Shown here in pieces: positions 49,400 to 57,372 of a stretch of 64,000 bases of DNA; within the stretch, counting starts at the first letter, position 1; every line of letters starts with the position of its first letter. The notes below the pieces were generated by a model, which did no database searches, had not been told where the DNA came from, and saw nothing but the letters and a program-made list of their open reading frames with translations. A program made the translations under genes and the position numbers. This DNA is from Pseudomonas frederiksbergensis (GTDB taxonomy: Bacteria; Pseudomonadota; Gammaproteobacteria; Pseudomonadales; Pseudomonadaceae), in NCBI RefSeq assembly GCF_001952935.1, contig NZ_CP018319.1, positions 857,501-921,500 of the forward strand. Reading direction: 5' to 3'.

Positions 49400-49479
49400 G
49401 GGGCTCTCCTGCATCGAACGGATCAACTATGGCTGCTGATTGACGCTTTCGCGATATTCCCGACGAATCGGCCTGACGC

Positions 49480-49905
49480 TCAGGGTTCCAGGTTGAACAG
49501 CGCGGTGCCGCTCATCATGTCGAACGGGGCCGACCAGTGTTCGTGAACGATGCGCCATTGCCCGTCGTCGCGGCGATAGCAGGCGGTCACGCGCATCCAG
49601 CAGGCCTGGGTTTCGCCCTTCTCGTTGGTGCCGCCGCAATGGGCCAGCCAATGGGCGAAGGCGATGTGCTCGTCCGCCACGATGTTCATATGGTCGAAGT
49701 CGAACTTATGCGCGCCCTGGCACATTTCCATGCATTCCTGCCAATGTGCGCGGTAGGCGGCCTTGCCCCGAAACTGCAGGGCCTTGACCGCGTCGTAGGA
49801 GACGATGTCCTCGGCATACAGGGGCATGAGTTTCTCGACATCCTTGGCGATGACCGCCTGGCGATAGGTGTCGATCAGGGTCTGGATTTCGTGGGTAGCG
49901 TTCAT
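49480..49905 (-). CDS. SnoaL/NTF2-like protein
   Basis: A 141-residue protein starting MNATHEIQTLIDTYRQAVIAKDVEKLMPLYAEDIVSYDAVK, with CGGAGA before the ATG. It has the cone-shaped NTF2 fold pattern and ends WRIVHEHWSAPFDMMSGTALFNLEP. Such proteins are small ligand-binding or isomerase-like enzymes. It lies upstream of the DGPF gene in the same direction with an 80-base gap and is probably part of the ECF42 module. Confidence 0.85.
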   Translation of the reverse strand: MNATHEIQTLIDTYRQAVIAKDVEKLMPLYAEDIVSYDAVKALQFRGKAAYRAHWQECMEMCQGAHKFDFDHMNIVADEHIAFAHWLAHCGGTNEKGETQACWMRVTACYRRDDGQWRIVHEHWSAPFDMMSGTALFNLEP

Positions 49906-50045
49906 GGTGGTTCTCCGTGGTTTTTGTTGTGAAGACACCCTTAGTCGTCTGGCGAAAAACCAAATCGACAGTCCAAATAAAAATAATCCATGGGCGCAAA
50001 CTCGTTAGAATCCGAAACACATTTTCTTGGAAAAAGGACACTCCA

Positions 50046-50531
50046 GTGACAGCCCGACTCGTGCCTTACGACCACCTGAACGCGCTCCAGCGCCAGCAGG
50101 TCGAGGCCATTGAAGTTCACAAAGAACAAATCAGGTTCTCCGGCGACATTCACGGTGCGTTGCACACCTTGCTGTCCAAACCCGGCCCCGGCGTGAAGGG
50201 ATTTGCGCTACTGGTCGAGGATGTTCCCGTGGCCTTCCTGCTGCTCAAACGCCCGCCCGTATTGCCGGCGTGGGCCAATGAACACAGCGCCACCCTGCAC
50301 GCACTGCAAGTCGATCATCGGGCTCAGGGCAAAGGCTACGGCAAGGCCTGCCTGCAAGCCCTGCCCGACGTAGCGCGTCAGGCGTTTCCGGAAATAAAGG
50401 GGCTGGAGTTGTCGGTGGATGCGGATAACGCATCGGCCATCGCGCTTTACGCAAAATTCGGCTGGGTCGACAGCGGCGAAGCCTACAGGGGCCGGATCGG
50501 TTACGAACGGCGCATGGGGCTGATTTTCTGA
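50046..50531 (+). CDS. GNAT-family N-acetyltransferase
   Basis: 161 codons from a GTG with AAAGGA upstream (VTARLVPYDHLNALQRQQVEAIEVHKEQIRFSGDI). The acetyl-CoA loop is LQVDHRAQGKGYGKACLQAL, and NASAIALYAKFGWVDSGE is the motif B region. The substrate is unknown. It ends seven bases before the PPOX-type gene, so the two are probably cotranscribed. Confidence 0.85.
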   Translation: MTARLVPYDHLNALQRQQVEAIEVHKEQIRFSGDIHGALHTLLSKPGPGVKGFALLVEDVPVAFLLLKRPPVLPAWANEHSATLHALQVDHRAQGKGYGKACLQALPDVARQAFPEIKGLELSVDADNASAIALYAKFGWVDSGEAYRGRIGYERRMGLIF

Positions 50532-50538
50532 GGTGGTT

Positions 50539-51144
50539 ATGCTCAACAGCATCGAAGAACTGGAAGCCCTCTACGGCCAACCCCATGACCGCGCCGTACG
50601 CAAGCAGATCGCCTTTCTGAACGAGGACTATCAGGCGATGGTCCGCGCCTCGCCACTGGTAATCGTCAGCTCGGTGGGACCTGACGGGATGGACGGTTCA
50701 CCGCGGGGCGACACGCCGGGTTTCGTGCGGATCATTGATGAACGCACCCTGGCGATCCCGGATCGGCCGGGCAACAACCGCATCGACACGCTGCGTAACG
50801 TTGTGCTCGATTCGCGGGTGTCGCTACTGTTCATCATTCCCGGGATTGGCGAAACGTTGCGGGTTAACGGCACGGCACAGATCAGCGCCGAACCCGGGTT
50901 GCTGGAGAGCTTTGCGGTCAATGGCAAACCGGCGCGCACGGTGATGCTGGTGACGGTGGAAGCGGCGTACTTCCACTGCTCCAAGGCCATCGTTCGTTCG
51001 GATTTATGGAACCCTGAGAAACACCTCGAACGCTCTGCCCTGCCGACGGCGGGTGCATTTCACAAGCGGTTGAACGATGGGCAGTTCGATGCCGAGACGT
51101 ATGACCGGGAAGCGCCGGCCCGGGTGCGCGACAGCCTTTACTGA
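50539..51144 (+). CDS. PPOX-class FMN-dependent flavoprotein
   Basis: A 201-residue pyridoxamine-5'-phosphate-oxidase-like protein starting MLNSIEELEALYGQPHDRAVRKQIAFLNEDYQAMVRASPLVIVSSVGPDG, with GAGG upstream. The FMN-binding split barrel shows in GSPRGDTPGFVRIIDERTLAIPDRPGNNRIDTLRNV. It fits the MSMEG_1061-type family. Oxidoreductase substrate unknown. Its last ~118 bases are duplicated at 53586, bracketing an A+T-rich island. Confidence 0.87.
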   Translation: MLNSIEELEALYGQPHDRAVRKQIAFLNEDYQAMVRASPLVIVSSVGPDGMDGSPRGDTPGFVRIIDERTLAIPDRPGNNRIDTLRNVVLDSRVSLLFIIPGIGETLRVNGTAQISAEPGLLESFAVNGKPARTVMLVTVEAAYFHCSKAIVRSDLWNPEKHLERSALPTAGAFHKRLNDGQFDAETYDREAPARVRDSLY

Positions 51145-51451
51145 CACAATCCTCCGCGTTACTCCTACAGAGTCCCAGGCGGTGACCTGTAGGAGTCTTC
51201 TCTCAAAGAAAAAAGAAACTTCACTCAAAGATTAAACACTTGGACTTTAATGTTTGTAAGGCGTTTCTGATTTTATATATAAATATTGACGAACAACCTA
51301 TGTCGACACTAGGGTTTTAGCACATGAACGCTATTACTTCCGCACTGGAAAACTCCAGGTAAAATACTTACCCATCTTTCTTCAGAGTATTGTCATTCAG
51401 GTTCAAGTGCCTCAGTTTATATTCTCACCATTACCCTGGGAGCAAAATGAA
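51145..51451. other. A+T-rich left end of the island
   Basis: This 307-base stretch marks a sharp drop in G+C right after the PPOX stop. It contains a hairpin at 51161-51196 and, at 51324-51362, a 12-codon reading frame (MNAITSALENSR) with no good ribosome-binding site. I see no other gene. Confidence 0.5.
51161..51196 (+). terminator. Hairpin after the PPOX-type gene
   Basis: ACTCCTACAG pairs perfectly with CTGTAGGAGT across a 16-base loop, starting 17 bases after the stop; the tail CTTCTCTC is only modestly U-rich. Confidence 0.5.
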
Positions 51452-52006
51452 ATGACCGCCCTCGTAAAAACCTCGAAGTCAAAAATCTCGGACAATGAAA
51501 TTTCCATACTAGATGGAAAAATCTTAATCCCGAAAGACTACCTACGCAAAAGAGCTTTTTTAGAAAGCACGAGCACTCTTATTGTTTCAGGATCTCTAAT
51601 CGAAGGGATTGGAACCATTCATTCCGACATCGACTGTATCATTCTTTGCGAACAACGACCTAAAGCTAACAACATCGAAAACTGTGAACACGCATTGGTT
51701 ACAGATATAAACTATCACTACATCACTGAAGATGAGGAGGTTTATAATACAACAAATTTTTACGGCAACACTAGCATCCACATTGATGCAGACTATATAA
51801 CATTTTCCGAACTGGAAGAAATTTTTGCGAAAATTGAAAAAGCATTTGATGAAATCACCGATGATCAGCGTTTTCTCTATGACCCAGTACTATCGAACAC
51901 AGAGAACAATGTCATTCATAGATCATTAATTGGGCATGCGTTGGAAACAAACACTATAAGTGGGTTTACTCAAACATGTTCCGAGTCAGTGGGTTTGATG
52001 ATATAA
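51452..52006 (+). CDS. Polymerase-beta-type nucleotidyltransferase, N-terminal part (probable frameshift)
   Basis: 184 codons from MTALVKTSKSKISDNEIS, with GGGAG upstream; the frame is open further 5' to a GTG. The catalytic motif is IVSGSLIEGIGTIHSDIDCIIL, the G-S-x(10-12)-D-x-D of minimal/MNT nucleotidyltransferases, and IHIDADYITF may hold the third Asp. The end (TQTCSESVGLMI) looks out of frame; the next frame continues with a helical domain. A+T-rich codons differ strongly from the flanking genes, a sign of recent transfer. Role unknown; it shares an island with a thymidylate-kinase-like gene. Confidence 0.65.
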   Translation: MTALVKTSKSKISDNEISILDGKILIPKDYLRKRAFLESTSTLIVSGSLIEGIGTIHSDIDCIILCEQRPKANNIENCEHALVTDINYHYITEDEEVYNTTNFYGNTSIHIDADYITFSELEEIFAKIEKAFDEITDDQRFLYDPVLSNTENNVIHRSLIGHALETNTISGFTQTCSESVGLMI

Positions 52007-52302
52007 AAAATAGTTTCTTTGCGTTGGCCAGAAAGGGGGCGACCACAGAAGCTGAATGTCGCTCATACATTCAAGAAGCACTGAAATATATAGACCTGGT
52101 ATTTTTGGCAATTGAGAAGTTGTTAAAAAAATCAGATCTCTATCCATCTACGCTAAAATCTCTTTCCGCTTTGGACAACGAATTCAACAAACGAAAACAA
52201 ACCAAACATAGAATATCCATGTGCGAGTATTACTTCAGAAAAAAATACTTTGCTGCGGAAGGAACTCCCTGTCTAATCAGACTACTCAAAGAATGGGATT
52301 GA
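51976..52302 (+). CDS. C-terminal helical part of the nucleotidyltransferase (other frame)
   Basis: 108 codons beginning MFRVSGFDDIKNSFFALARKGATTEAECRSYIQEALKYIDLVFLAIEKLL. It overlaps the previous frame by 31 bases in the +2 register. The helical pattern is what usually follows the catalytic domain in this nucleotidyltransferase group, so I read it as the displaced C-terminus of one gene spanning 51452-52302, rather than an independent gene. No ribosome-binding site is evident. Confidence 0.55.
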   Translation: MFRVSGFDDIKNSFFALARKGATTEAECRSYIQEALKYIDLVFLAIEKLLKKSDLYPSTLKSLSALDNEFNKRKQTKHRISMCEYYFRKKYFAAEGTPCLIRLLKEWD

Positions 52303-52394
52303 GAACAGCACATAGCACATCAAGTCCTTGTTAGCGTGACGAATACAAAAACCTTCCTGCTCATAATTATATTTATATAAACACGAGATCACGC

Positions 52395-52807
52395 ATGGAA
52401 GTTACCCGACTAGCCATTCCGCTAATACTCTCCAGATTTGGCGAGATGACCTGGTTACCTGCAAGTACAAGACAGGAATAGAGAGTGAGAGTTTCAATAG
52501 TAATTTCAATCCTTCTAAATTACCGTTATCCGTAAGCGATCTTGATTCGCTAACGCTATATACAAATATAGCGGAGACAATAATCTCCCCATAAAGAAAC
52601 GCAAGCCTGAAGAAAATAACTAAATCAAGTTCAACGCTTTCCGCATTTAGGTCAGTGGATCCAGCCACCTTCATCAACGATGTTGAAATAAAGCCAATGC
52701 CAACGACTGTTAGAAAGGAAGTTAACGCCCAGGGATTTCAACCATTAATTGAGGGTAGCGGCAGAAACTCGTTGGACACTGAAGCTTACTTAGGGGGATT
52801 CGCATGA
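52395..52807 (+). pseudogene. Decayed unknown gene upstream of the kinase
   Basis: An ATG opens MEVTRLAIP. The plausible continuation (LQIWRDDLVTCKYKTGIESESF) is in a different register, and that register has one TAA at 52592. It then runs on without a stop (RNASLKKITKSSSTLSAFRSVDPATF ...) until a TGA that overlaps the kinase ATG. One frameshift and one nonsense codon therefore interrupt a ~137-codon frame that was translationally coupled to the kinase. I do not recognise the family. Confidence 0.4.
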
Positions 52808-53490
52808 GTTATTTAGCTAAACAAGCTTTATTTATCGCGTTTGAAGGCACTGACGGAGCGGGGAAATCTACTGTTGCAAGGGCAACATATGACAAGATTT
52901 ATGAATCCCATTCCGAACTCAAATATGTAGATAAAAATCGACCACCGGTATCATTGGGATATACAGAATTTCATATGTCCCGCATACGTGAAATTCTTTG
53001 GGATTACCCAGATGACGCCCCCTTGGATCAATTAGGCGATAGGCATTGGATAAGTTTAATTGCAGCATGGTTTCAAGCGACAGATTATGCTGCCATCAGG
53101 CCATTAATGGACTCCGGGGTTAGCTGCATCGCAGATGGTTGGTACTATAAATACTTAGCACGCTTTTTACTCAAAGACGCAGGTTTGGCTGAGGAGGCGT
53201 TAGCAATATTCTCAACAATTAGAAAACCTGACGCCGTCATTTTCCTGGATGTCGATCCGGTTCTTGCAGCGCAGAGAAAAGGATCTTTTCGTCTTAGCGA
53301 GAGTGGGGCCTACGATGGTGGCAATGAAAATCGCCTTAAAAGTTTCGTTGATTATCAGAATAGAGTTCGATCCAGTTATGAGCGATGTGGTTTGGCTAAT
53401 TGGGTGAGGATCGATACGACCGACCTTAGTGAGGCGGCTGTACTCGATAGAGCGGTGAGCGCGGTACACAACATACTCCGCGGGACATAG
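52804..53490 (+). CDS. Thymidylate-kinase-like P-loop kinase
   Basis: A 228-residue protein starting MSYLAKQALFIAFEGTDGAGKSTVARATYDKI, with GGGGGA six bases upstream. The P-loop is GTDGAGKST. QLGDRHWISLIAAWFQAT and VSCIADGWYYKYLARFLL sit where TMP kinases have their DR(Y/F) motif, and AVIFLDVDPVLAAQRKGSFR includes the LID-like region. The cell's housekeeping tmk is not expected in such an island, so a role in a specialised nucleotide pathway is inferred. A+T-rich; the only clearly intact island gene. Confidence 0.72.
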   Translation: MSYLAKQALFIAFEGTDGAGKSTVARATYDKIYESHSELKYVDKNRPPVSLGYTEFHMSRIREILWDYPDDAPLDQLGDRHWISLIAAWFQATDYAAIRPLMDSGVSCIADGWYYKYLARFLLKDAGLAEEALAIFSTIRKPDAVIFLDVDPVLAAQRKGSFRLSESGAYDGGNENRLKSFVDYQNRVRSSYERCGLANWVRIDTTDLSEAAVLDRAVSAVHNILRGT

Positions 53491-53522
53491 AGCACAGCAG
53501 ACTTTTTGATGATGAAATCCGT

Positions 53523-53699
53523 GTTTTTCATTGCTCGAAAGCGATACTGAGCCCCTATGTATGGAATCCGAAACAGTATCTGGACCGCTCTGCCCTGCCG
53601 ACAGCAGGTGCGTTTCACAAGCGGTTGAACGATGGGCAGTTCGATGCCGAGACGTATGACCGGGAAGCGCCGGCGAGAGTGCGCGACAGCCTTTACTGA
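53523..53699 (+). pseudogene. Duplicated 3' end of the PPOX-type gene
   Basis: The frame reads VFHCSKAILSPYVWNPKQYLDRSALPTAGAFHKRL and on to ARVRDSLY-stop, matching the C-terminus of the flavoprotein at 50539 (residues about 145-201). The last ~118 bases are nearly identical between the copies while the preceding ~60 bases have diverged, so the fragment comes from a related allele rather than a simple copy. It marks the right edge of the A+T-rich island. Confidence 0.85.
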
Positions 53700-53714
53700 C
53701 ACAACGCAAATCAA

Positions 53715-53804
53715 TGTGGGAGCGGGCTTGCTCGCGAATGCGGTGTGTCAATCACAAATAATGTTGACCGACACACCGCATTCGCGAGCAAGCCCGCTCC
53801 CACA
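53715..53804. repeat. REP doublet (REPIN)
   Basis: TGTGGGAGCGGGCTTGCTCG ... CGAGCAAGCCCGCTCCCACA in inward order, with perfectly complementary arms of over 30 bases including ATGCGGTGTGTC/GACACACCGCAT. It separates the PPOX fragment from the convergent GNAT gene. Confidence 0.9.
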
Positions 53805-53830
53805 AGGATCTTCGGTGTTCGAGAGATTGA

Positions 53831-54319
53831 TTACAGGTCCAAAATCATCTCATGCCACGCCATCCCACCATGATCTGACGCTGAAGGCTTGATGTAGGCA
53901 AACCCGAACCCGGCATACAGCGGAATGTGCCGCTCCTTGCACATCAGATGGATGCTGGTCTTGCCCAGCGCGCGCATCCGCTCGATGAATTCGCCCATCA
54001 ACCGTTTCGCCAGCCCCTGCCCCTGAAAATCCGGGTGCACCACCACCGACATGATGACCACGTGCGGGCCGGCCGGGTCGTGGCCGATCAGTTCCTTGAA
54101 CGCCTCGTCCGACATTTCCACCTGAAACGCCGCACCGGAATTGATGAAACCGGCTACAACGCCGTCGACTTCGGCCACGATAAAACCTTCGGGCCAGGTG
54201 GCGATGCGGGTGGCGATCTTTTCGCGGGTGGCGGCTTCGTCGCCTTCGTAGGCAACGGTTTCGATGGCGTAGCAGCGGTCCAGATCAGCAGGTGTGACGT
54301 GGCGGATGACGGTGTTCAT
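53831..54319 (-). CDS. GNAT-family N-acetyltransferase
   Basis: A 162-residue protein starting MNTVIRHVTPADLDRCYAIETVAYEGDEAATREKI. The acetyl-CoA-binding loop is VVVHPDFQGQGLAKRLMGEFIERM, and HLMCKERHIPLYAGFGFAYIKPS is the C-terminal motif B region. The pattern resembles arylalkylamine-type acetyltransferases. The substrate is not known. Confidence 0.88.
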   Translation of the reverse strand: MNTVIRHVTPADLDRCYAIETVAYEGDEAATREKIATRIATWPEGFIVAEVDGVVAGFINSGAAFQVEMSDEAFKELIGHDPAGPHVVIMSVVVHPDFQGQGLAKRLMGEFIERMRALGKTSIHLMCKERHIPLYAGFGFAYIKPSASDHGGMAWHEMILDL

Positions 54320-54483
54320 GGCAGCTCGAAATCAGCGAGGGGAAGGCTGGGGATCATAAATTAATAAGGTGTTCATATCGATCACCGCAGGCGTCGTAAA
54401 GCCTGCGTATAGGCGCTGTCATTGCTTGCCGGAGCGGATTATTGATGTGTCCTGTCTCTGGCCATCAATAAGGGGAACTCACC

Positions 54484-54594
54484 ATGAGCAGCGTTCAGAT
54501 CGGACTTCTTATGTTGTTGGGCATCAGCTCGTTTGGCTTTATCACGCTGACGATTGATCTGTTGCGAGCGCGACGGATGAAGCAAGGCAAGTAA
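54484..54594 (+). CDS. Small single-span membrane protein, 36 residues
   Basis: MSSVQIGLLMLLGISSFGFI followed by TLTIDLLRARRMKQGK. AAGGGGA lies seven bases before the ATG. One hydrophobic helix (residues ~5-25) is followed by a positively charged tail, so the C-terminus should face the cytoplasm. It is shorter than usual annotation limits but has a good start site, membrane topology signal and stop; function unknown. Confidence 0.65.
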   Translation: MSSVQIGLLMLLGISSFGFITLTIDLLRARRMKQGK

Positions 54595-54633
54595 CGGGCA
54601 GGAGGCGGACGCCGAGTCCGCCTCCTGCGGTAA

Positions 54634-55119
54634 TCAAGGCTTGAGCGGCAGCCAGATTTCCAGCACACCCGTATTGAGCTTCGGGTTGAAGTCTTCGCTG
54701 TAGCGTTCGAATTCCGGCGCGTCGGCCGCCTGATAACCGGACTGCGGCAGCCAGGTATTCCAAATGTACTGGAAGGTCTGGGGCAACTGATCGAGAGCGC
54801 CTTTGTGCTCGAACACTGCGTAGTGCTGAGGTTGCACCTCAACCCAACGGTATTTCTCGGGCAGGTCGTCGAGCTTGCTGATTTCAACGCCGGCGATGTA
54901 TTCGAAGCCGCCCTTGCCATCCGGATTGCAACAGATGCCGTAGGTCACTTCGTTTTTTTGACCGGGAATTTTGCCAATCTCGGGAATGAATTTCTCCCAG
55001 AGCTCAGGGATTTTCCTGGAGGTTTCCTGGGTAAATCGTCCGCCAAGCCCTGCAATGAGCAGGAAGTGCCCGTGCTCGAAGCGTGGCTTGGCCGTTTCGA
55101 CGCCTGTTTGCTCATCCAT
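54634..55119 (-). CDS. GyrI-like/AraC effector-binding-domain protein
   Basis: A 161-residue stand-alone small-molecule-binding domain starting MDEQTGVETAKPRFEHGHFLLIAGLGGRFTQETSRKIPELWEKFIPEIGKIPGQ. The duplicated SHS2-like fold shows in YIAGVEISKLDDLPEKYRWVEVQPQHYAVFEHKGALDQLPQTFQYIWNTWLPQSGYQ, with the Glu in DFNPKLNTGVLEIWLPLKP near the C-terminus. No DNA-binding domain is fused. It may sense or hydrolyse toxic compounds. Confidence 0.85.
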   Translation of the reverse strand: MDEQTGVETAKPRFEHGHFLLIAGLGGRFTQETSRKIPELWEKFIPEIGKIPGQKNEVTYGICCNPDGKGGFEYIAGVEISKLDDLPEKYRWVEVQPQHYAVFEHKGALDQLPQTFQYIWNTWLPQSGYQAADAPEFERYSEDFNPKLNTGVLEIWLPLKP

Positions 55120-55186
55120 GGCTCAACTCCTTGGAACAAAAAGTGGGTTCGGCTGGGAGTATAGAAGCCAAACCCGATTCGCCCAA

Positions 55187-55849
55187 TTACAGTGCGTGCA
55201 ACGGCTCGACGGCACCTGCGCCGACGAACTCGTTATACCCCGATAGGATCACGTAGACCGCGAAATAGCAGAAGATCGCTGCCGATGCCATATAGGAGTA
55301 ACGCAGTAATTTGTCACCGAGCAACTTGCCGCCGTGACTCGCGGCGAAGCACAAAGCCACGCACCAAAGCACCCCGGCGCAGAGAAACCCGCCGAGAAAC
55401 AGCGCCGAACTGAGGGCGTCACCGCCGCCGGAGCGAGCGATCAATGTGCCGCCCACCGCCGCGAACCAGAGAATGGCGCTGGGAGAGGACATGGCGAGGA
55501 AGATCCCGCGGAAAAACTCGCGCCGATGGGAGTTCTGGCCCACGTCTTCGGCCTGCGCCAATACCGCCTCATGGTGAATCGCCGAATAGATCATCTTCGC
55601 CGCGAAGTACAACAACAGCGCCGAACCGCCGATCCACAACACCCAGCGCACGCTTTCGTATTGCAGCAAAACGGTCATCCCGGCCAAGGCCAGCACGGCG
55701 TAGATCAGGTCACCGACACAGGTCCCCAAACCCAGCGCGAAGCCTTGAAAATAGCCACGTTGCATCGCCAATGTGATCATCGCGATGTTGGCTACGCCGA
55801 TGTCCAGGCACAGCGAAAGGCTCAGCAAGAAGCCACTGGTAAATTCCAT
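55187..55849 (-). CDS. LysE-family amino acid exporter
   Basis: A 220-residue polytopic protein starting MEFTSGFLLSLSLCLDIGVANIAMITLAMQRGYFQGFALGLGTCVGDLIYAVLALAG, the LysE/RhtB signature (G-x(5)-G-D). About six hydrophobic segments follow, ending LLRYSYMASAAIFCYFAVYVIL. It should export an amino acid or analogue. Divergent from alaC with a ~140-base spacer. Confidence 0.88.
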   Translation of the reverse strand: MEFTSGFLLSLSLCLDIGVANIAMITLAMQRGYFQGFALGLGTCVGDLIYAVLALAGMTVLLQYESVRWVLWIGGSALLLYFAAKMIYSAIHHEAVLAQAEDVGQNSHRREFFRGIFLAMSSPSAILWFAAVGGTLIARSGGGDALSSALFLGGFLCAGVLWCVALCFAASHGGKLLGDKLLRYSYMASAAIFCYFAVYVILSGYNEFVGAGAVEPLHAL

Positions 55850-55988
55850 CAACCGATTTCCTTCGGACAAATTTGTTTACATAGTCGCTGGACAGTTTGC
55901 CACATCAGCCCTTACATTCCGCCACAGGTCACCGCAGTGACCAGCGTCGCTCGGACGGTTCCGGGCGCTCACGTTATCCGAGGCAACA

Positions 55989-57206
55989 ATGGCTAACCCA
56001 GGTTCGCCGCGCCGCTTTGCGCGCATAGATCGACTCCCCCCTTACGTATTCAACATCACTGCCGAGCTGAAGATGGCCGCCCGTCGTCGTGGCGAAGACA
56101 TCATCGACTTCAGCATGGGCAACCCTGATGGCCCTACTCCGCCGCACATCGTCGAAAAACTGGTGACCGTCGCCCAGCGCGAAGACACCCACGGTTATTC
56201 GACGTCCAAGGGCATTCCGCGTCTGCGCCGGGCGATTTCCAATTGGTACAAGGATCGCTACGAAGTCGATATCGACCCGGAAAGCGAAGCCATCGTCACT
56301 ATCGGTTCCAAGGAAGGCCTGGCGCATTTGATGCTGGCCACCCTCGACCAGGGCGACACCGTTCTGGTGCCGAACCCGAGCTACCCGATTCACATCTACG
56401 GCGCGGTGATTGCCGGCGCTCAGGTGCGTTCGGTGCCGTTGATTCCGGGCGTGGACTTCTTCGCCGAACTGGAAAGCGCGATTCGCGGCTCGATCCCGAA
56501 ACCGAAAATGATGATCCTCGGCTTCCCGTCCAACCCCACTGCTCAATGCGTGGAGCTGGATTTCTTCGAGCGGGTGATCGCCCTCGCCAAGCAATACGAC
56601 GTTTTGGTGGTGCACGACCTGGCTTACGCCGACATCGTCTACGACGGCTGGAAAGCCCCATCGATCATGCAAGTGCCAGGCGCCAAGGACATCGCGGTGG
56701 AGTTTTTCACCCTGTCCAAGAGCTACAACATGGCGGGTTGGCGCATCGGCTTCATGGTCGGTAATGCCGAACTGGTCAACGCCCTGGCGCGGATCAAGAG
56801 TTATCACGACTACGGCACGTTCACCCCGTTGCAAGTCGCGGCGATTGCGGCGCTGGAAGGTGATCAGCAGTGCGTCAAAGACATCGCCGAGCAGTATCGG
56901 CAGCGTCGCAACGTGCTGGTCAAAGGCCTGCATGAACTGGGTTGGATGGTCGAGAACCCGAAAGCGTCGATGTACGTCTGGGCGAAGATTCCCGAAGCGT
57001 ATGCGCATTTGGGCTCGCTGGAGTTCGCCAAGAAACTGCTGGCCGAGGCCAAGGTTTGCGTCTCGCCAGGTGTCGGGTTTGGTGAGTATGGGGATGATCA
57101 TGTGCGCTTCGCGCTGATCGAAAACCAGGACCGGATTCGTCAGGCCATACGCGGCATTCGCGGGATGTTCCGGGCGGATGGGTTGATTCAGAAAACTAAC
57201 GCCTGA
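55989..57206 (+). CDS. alaC: Alanine transaminase AlaC
   Basis: A 405-residue class I PLP aminotransferase starting [51 protein letters not shown], the AlaC hallmark. Other motifs are [49 protein letters not shown] with the PLP-binding Asp/Tyr, and [21 protein letters not shown] with the Schiff-base lysine. It makes alanine from pyruvate and glutamate. A terminator and an inverted repeat follow. Confidence 0.93.
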   Translation: MANPGSPRRFARIDRLPPYVFNITAELKMAARRRGEDIIDFSMGNPDGPTPPHIVEKLVTVAQREDTHGYSTSKGIPRLRRAISNWYKDRYEVDIDPESEAIVTIGSKEGLAHLMLATLDQGDTVLVPNPSYPIHIYGAVIAGAQVRSVPLIPGVDFFAELESAIRGSIPKPKMMILGFPSNPTAQCVELDFFERVIALAKQYDVLVVHDLAYADIVYDGWKAPSIMQVPGAKDIAVEFFTLSKSYNMAGWRIGFMVGNAELVNALARIKSYHDYGTFTPLQVAAIAALEGDQQCVKDIAEQYRQRRNVLVKGLHELGWMVENPKASMYVWAKIPEAYAHLGSLEFAKKLLAEAKVCVSPGVGFGEYGDDHVRFALIENQDRIRQAIRGIRGMFRADGLIQKTNA

Positions 57207-57222
57207 TTTATCAAGCAGACAT

Positions 57223-57250
57223 AAAAAAACCGCAGCGATGCGGTTTTTTT
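57223..57250 (+). terminator. Rho-independent terminator of alaC
   Basis: AAAAAAACCGCA-GCGA-TGCGGTTTTTTT, 16 bases after the stop; symmetric A/T runs allow action on both strands. Confidence 0.92.
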
Positions 57251-57256
57251 GTGCTT

Positions 57257-57360
57257 GATCGTTCCCACGCTCTGCGTGGGAATGCATCCCGTGACGCTCC
57301 GCGTCACAGTGGACGCAGAGCGTCCATGGCGGCATTCCCACGCGGAGCGTGGGAACGATC
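57257..57360. repeat. GATCGTTCCCACGC-type inverted repeat element
   Basis: Near-identical to the copy at 42421: GATCGTTCCCACGCTCTGCG at the left, AGCGTGGGAACGATC at the right, with inner GTGACGCTCCGCGTCAC and GGACGCAGAGCGTCC hairpins. It sits between alaC and the 3' end of gntT. Confidence 0.92.
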
Positions 57361-57372
57361 AGTGCAGTGTGT

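Noticed and set aside
52395..52425. RmlC-like start (MEVTRLAIP) suggesting a dTDP-sugar epimerase
   Set aside because: The similarity covers only about nine residues; nothing downstream in any frame looks like the RmlC cupin.
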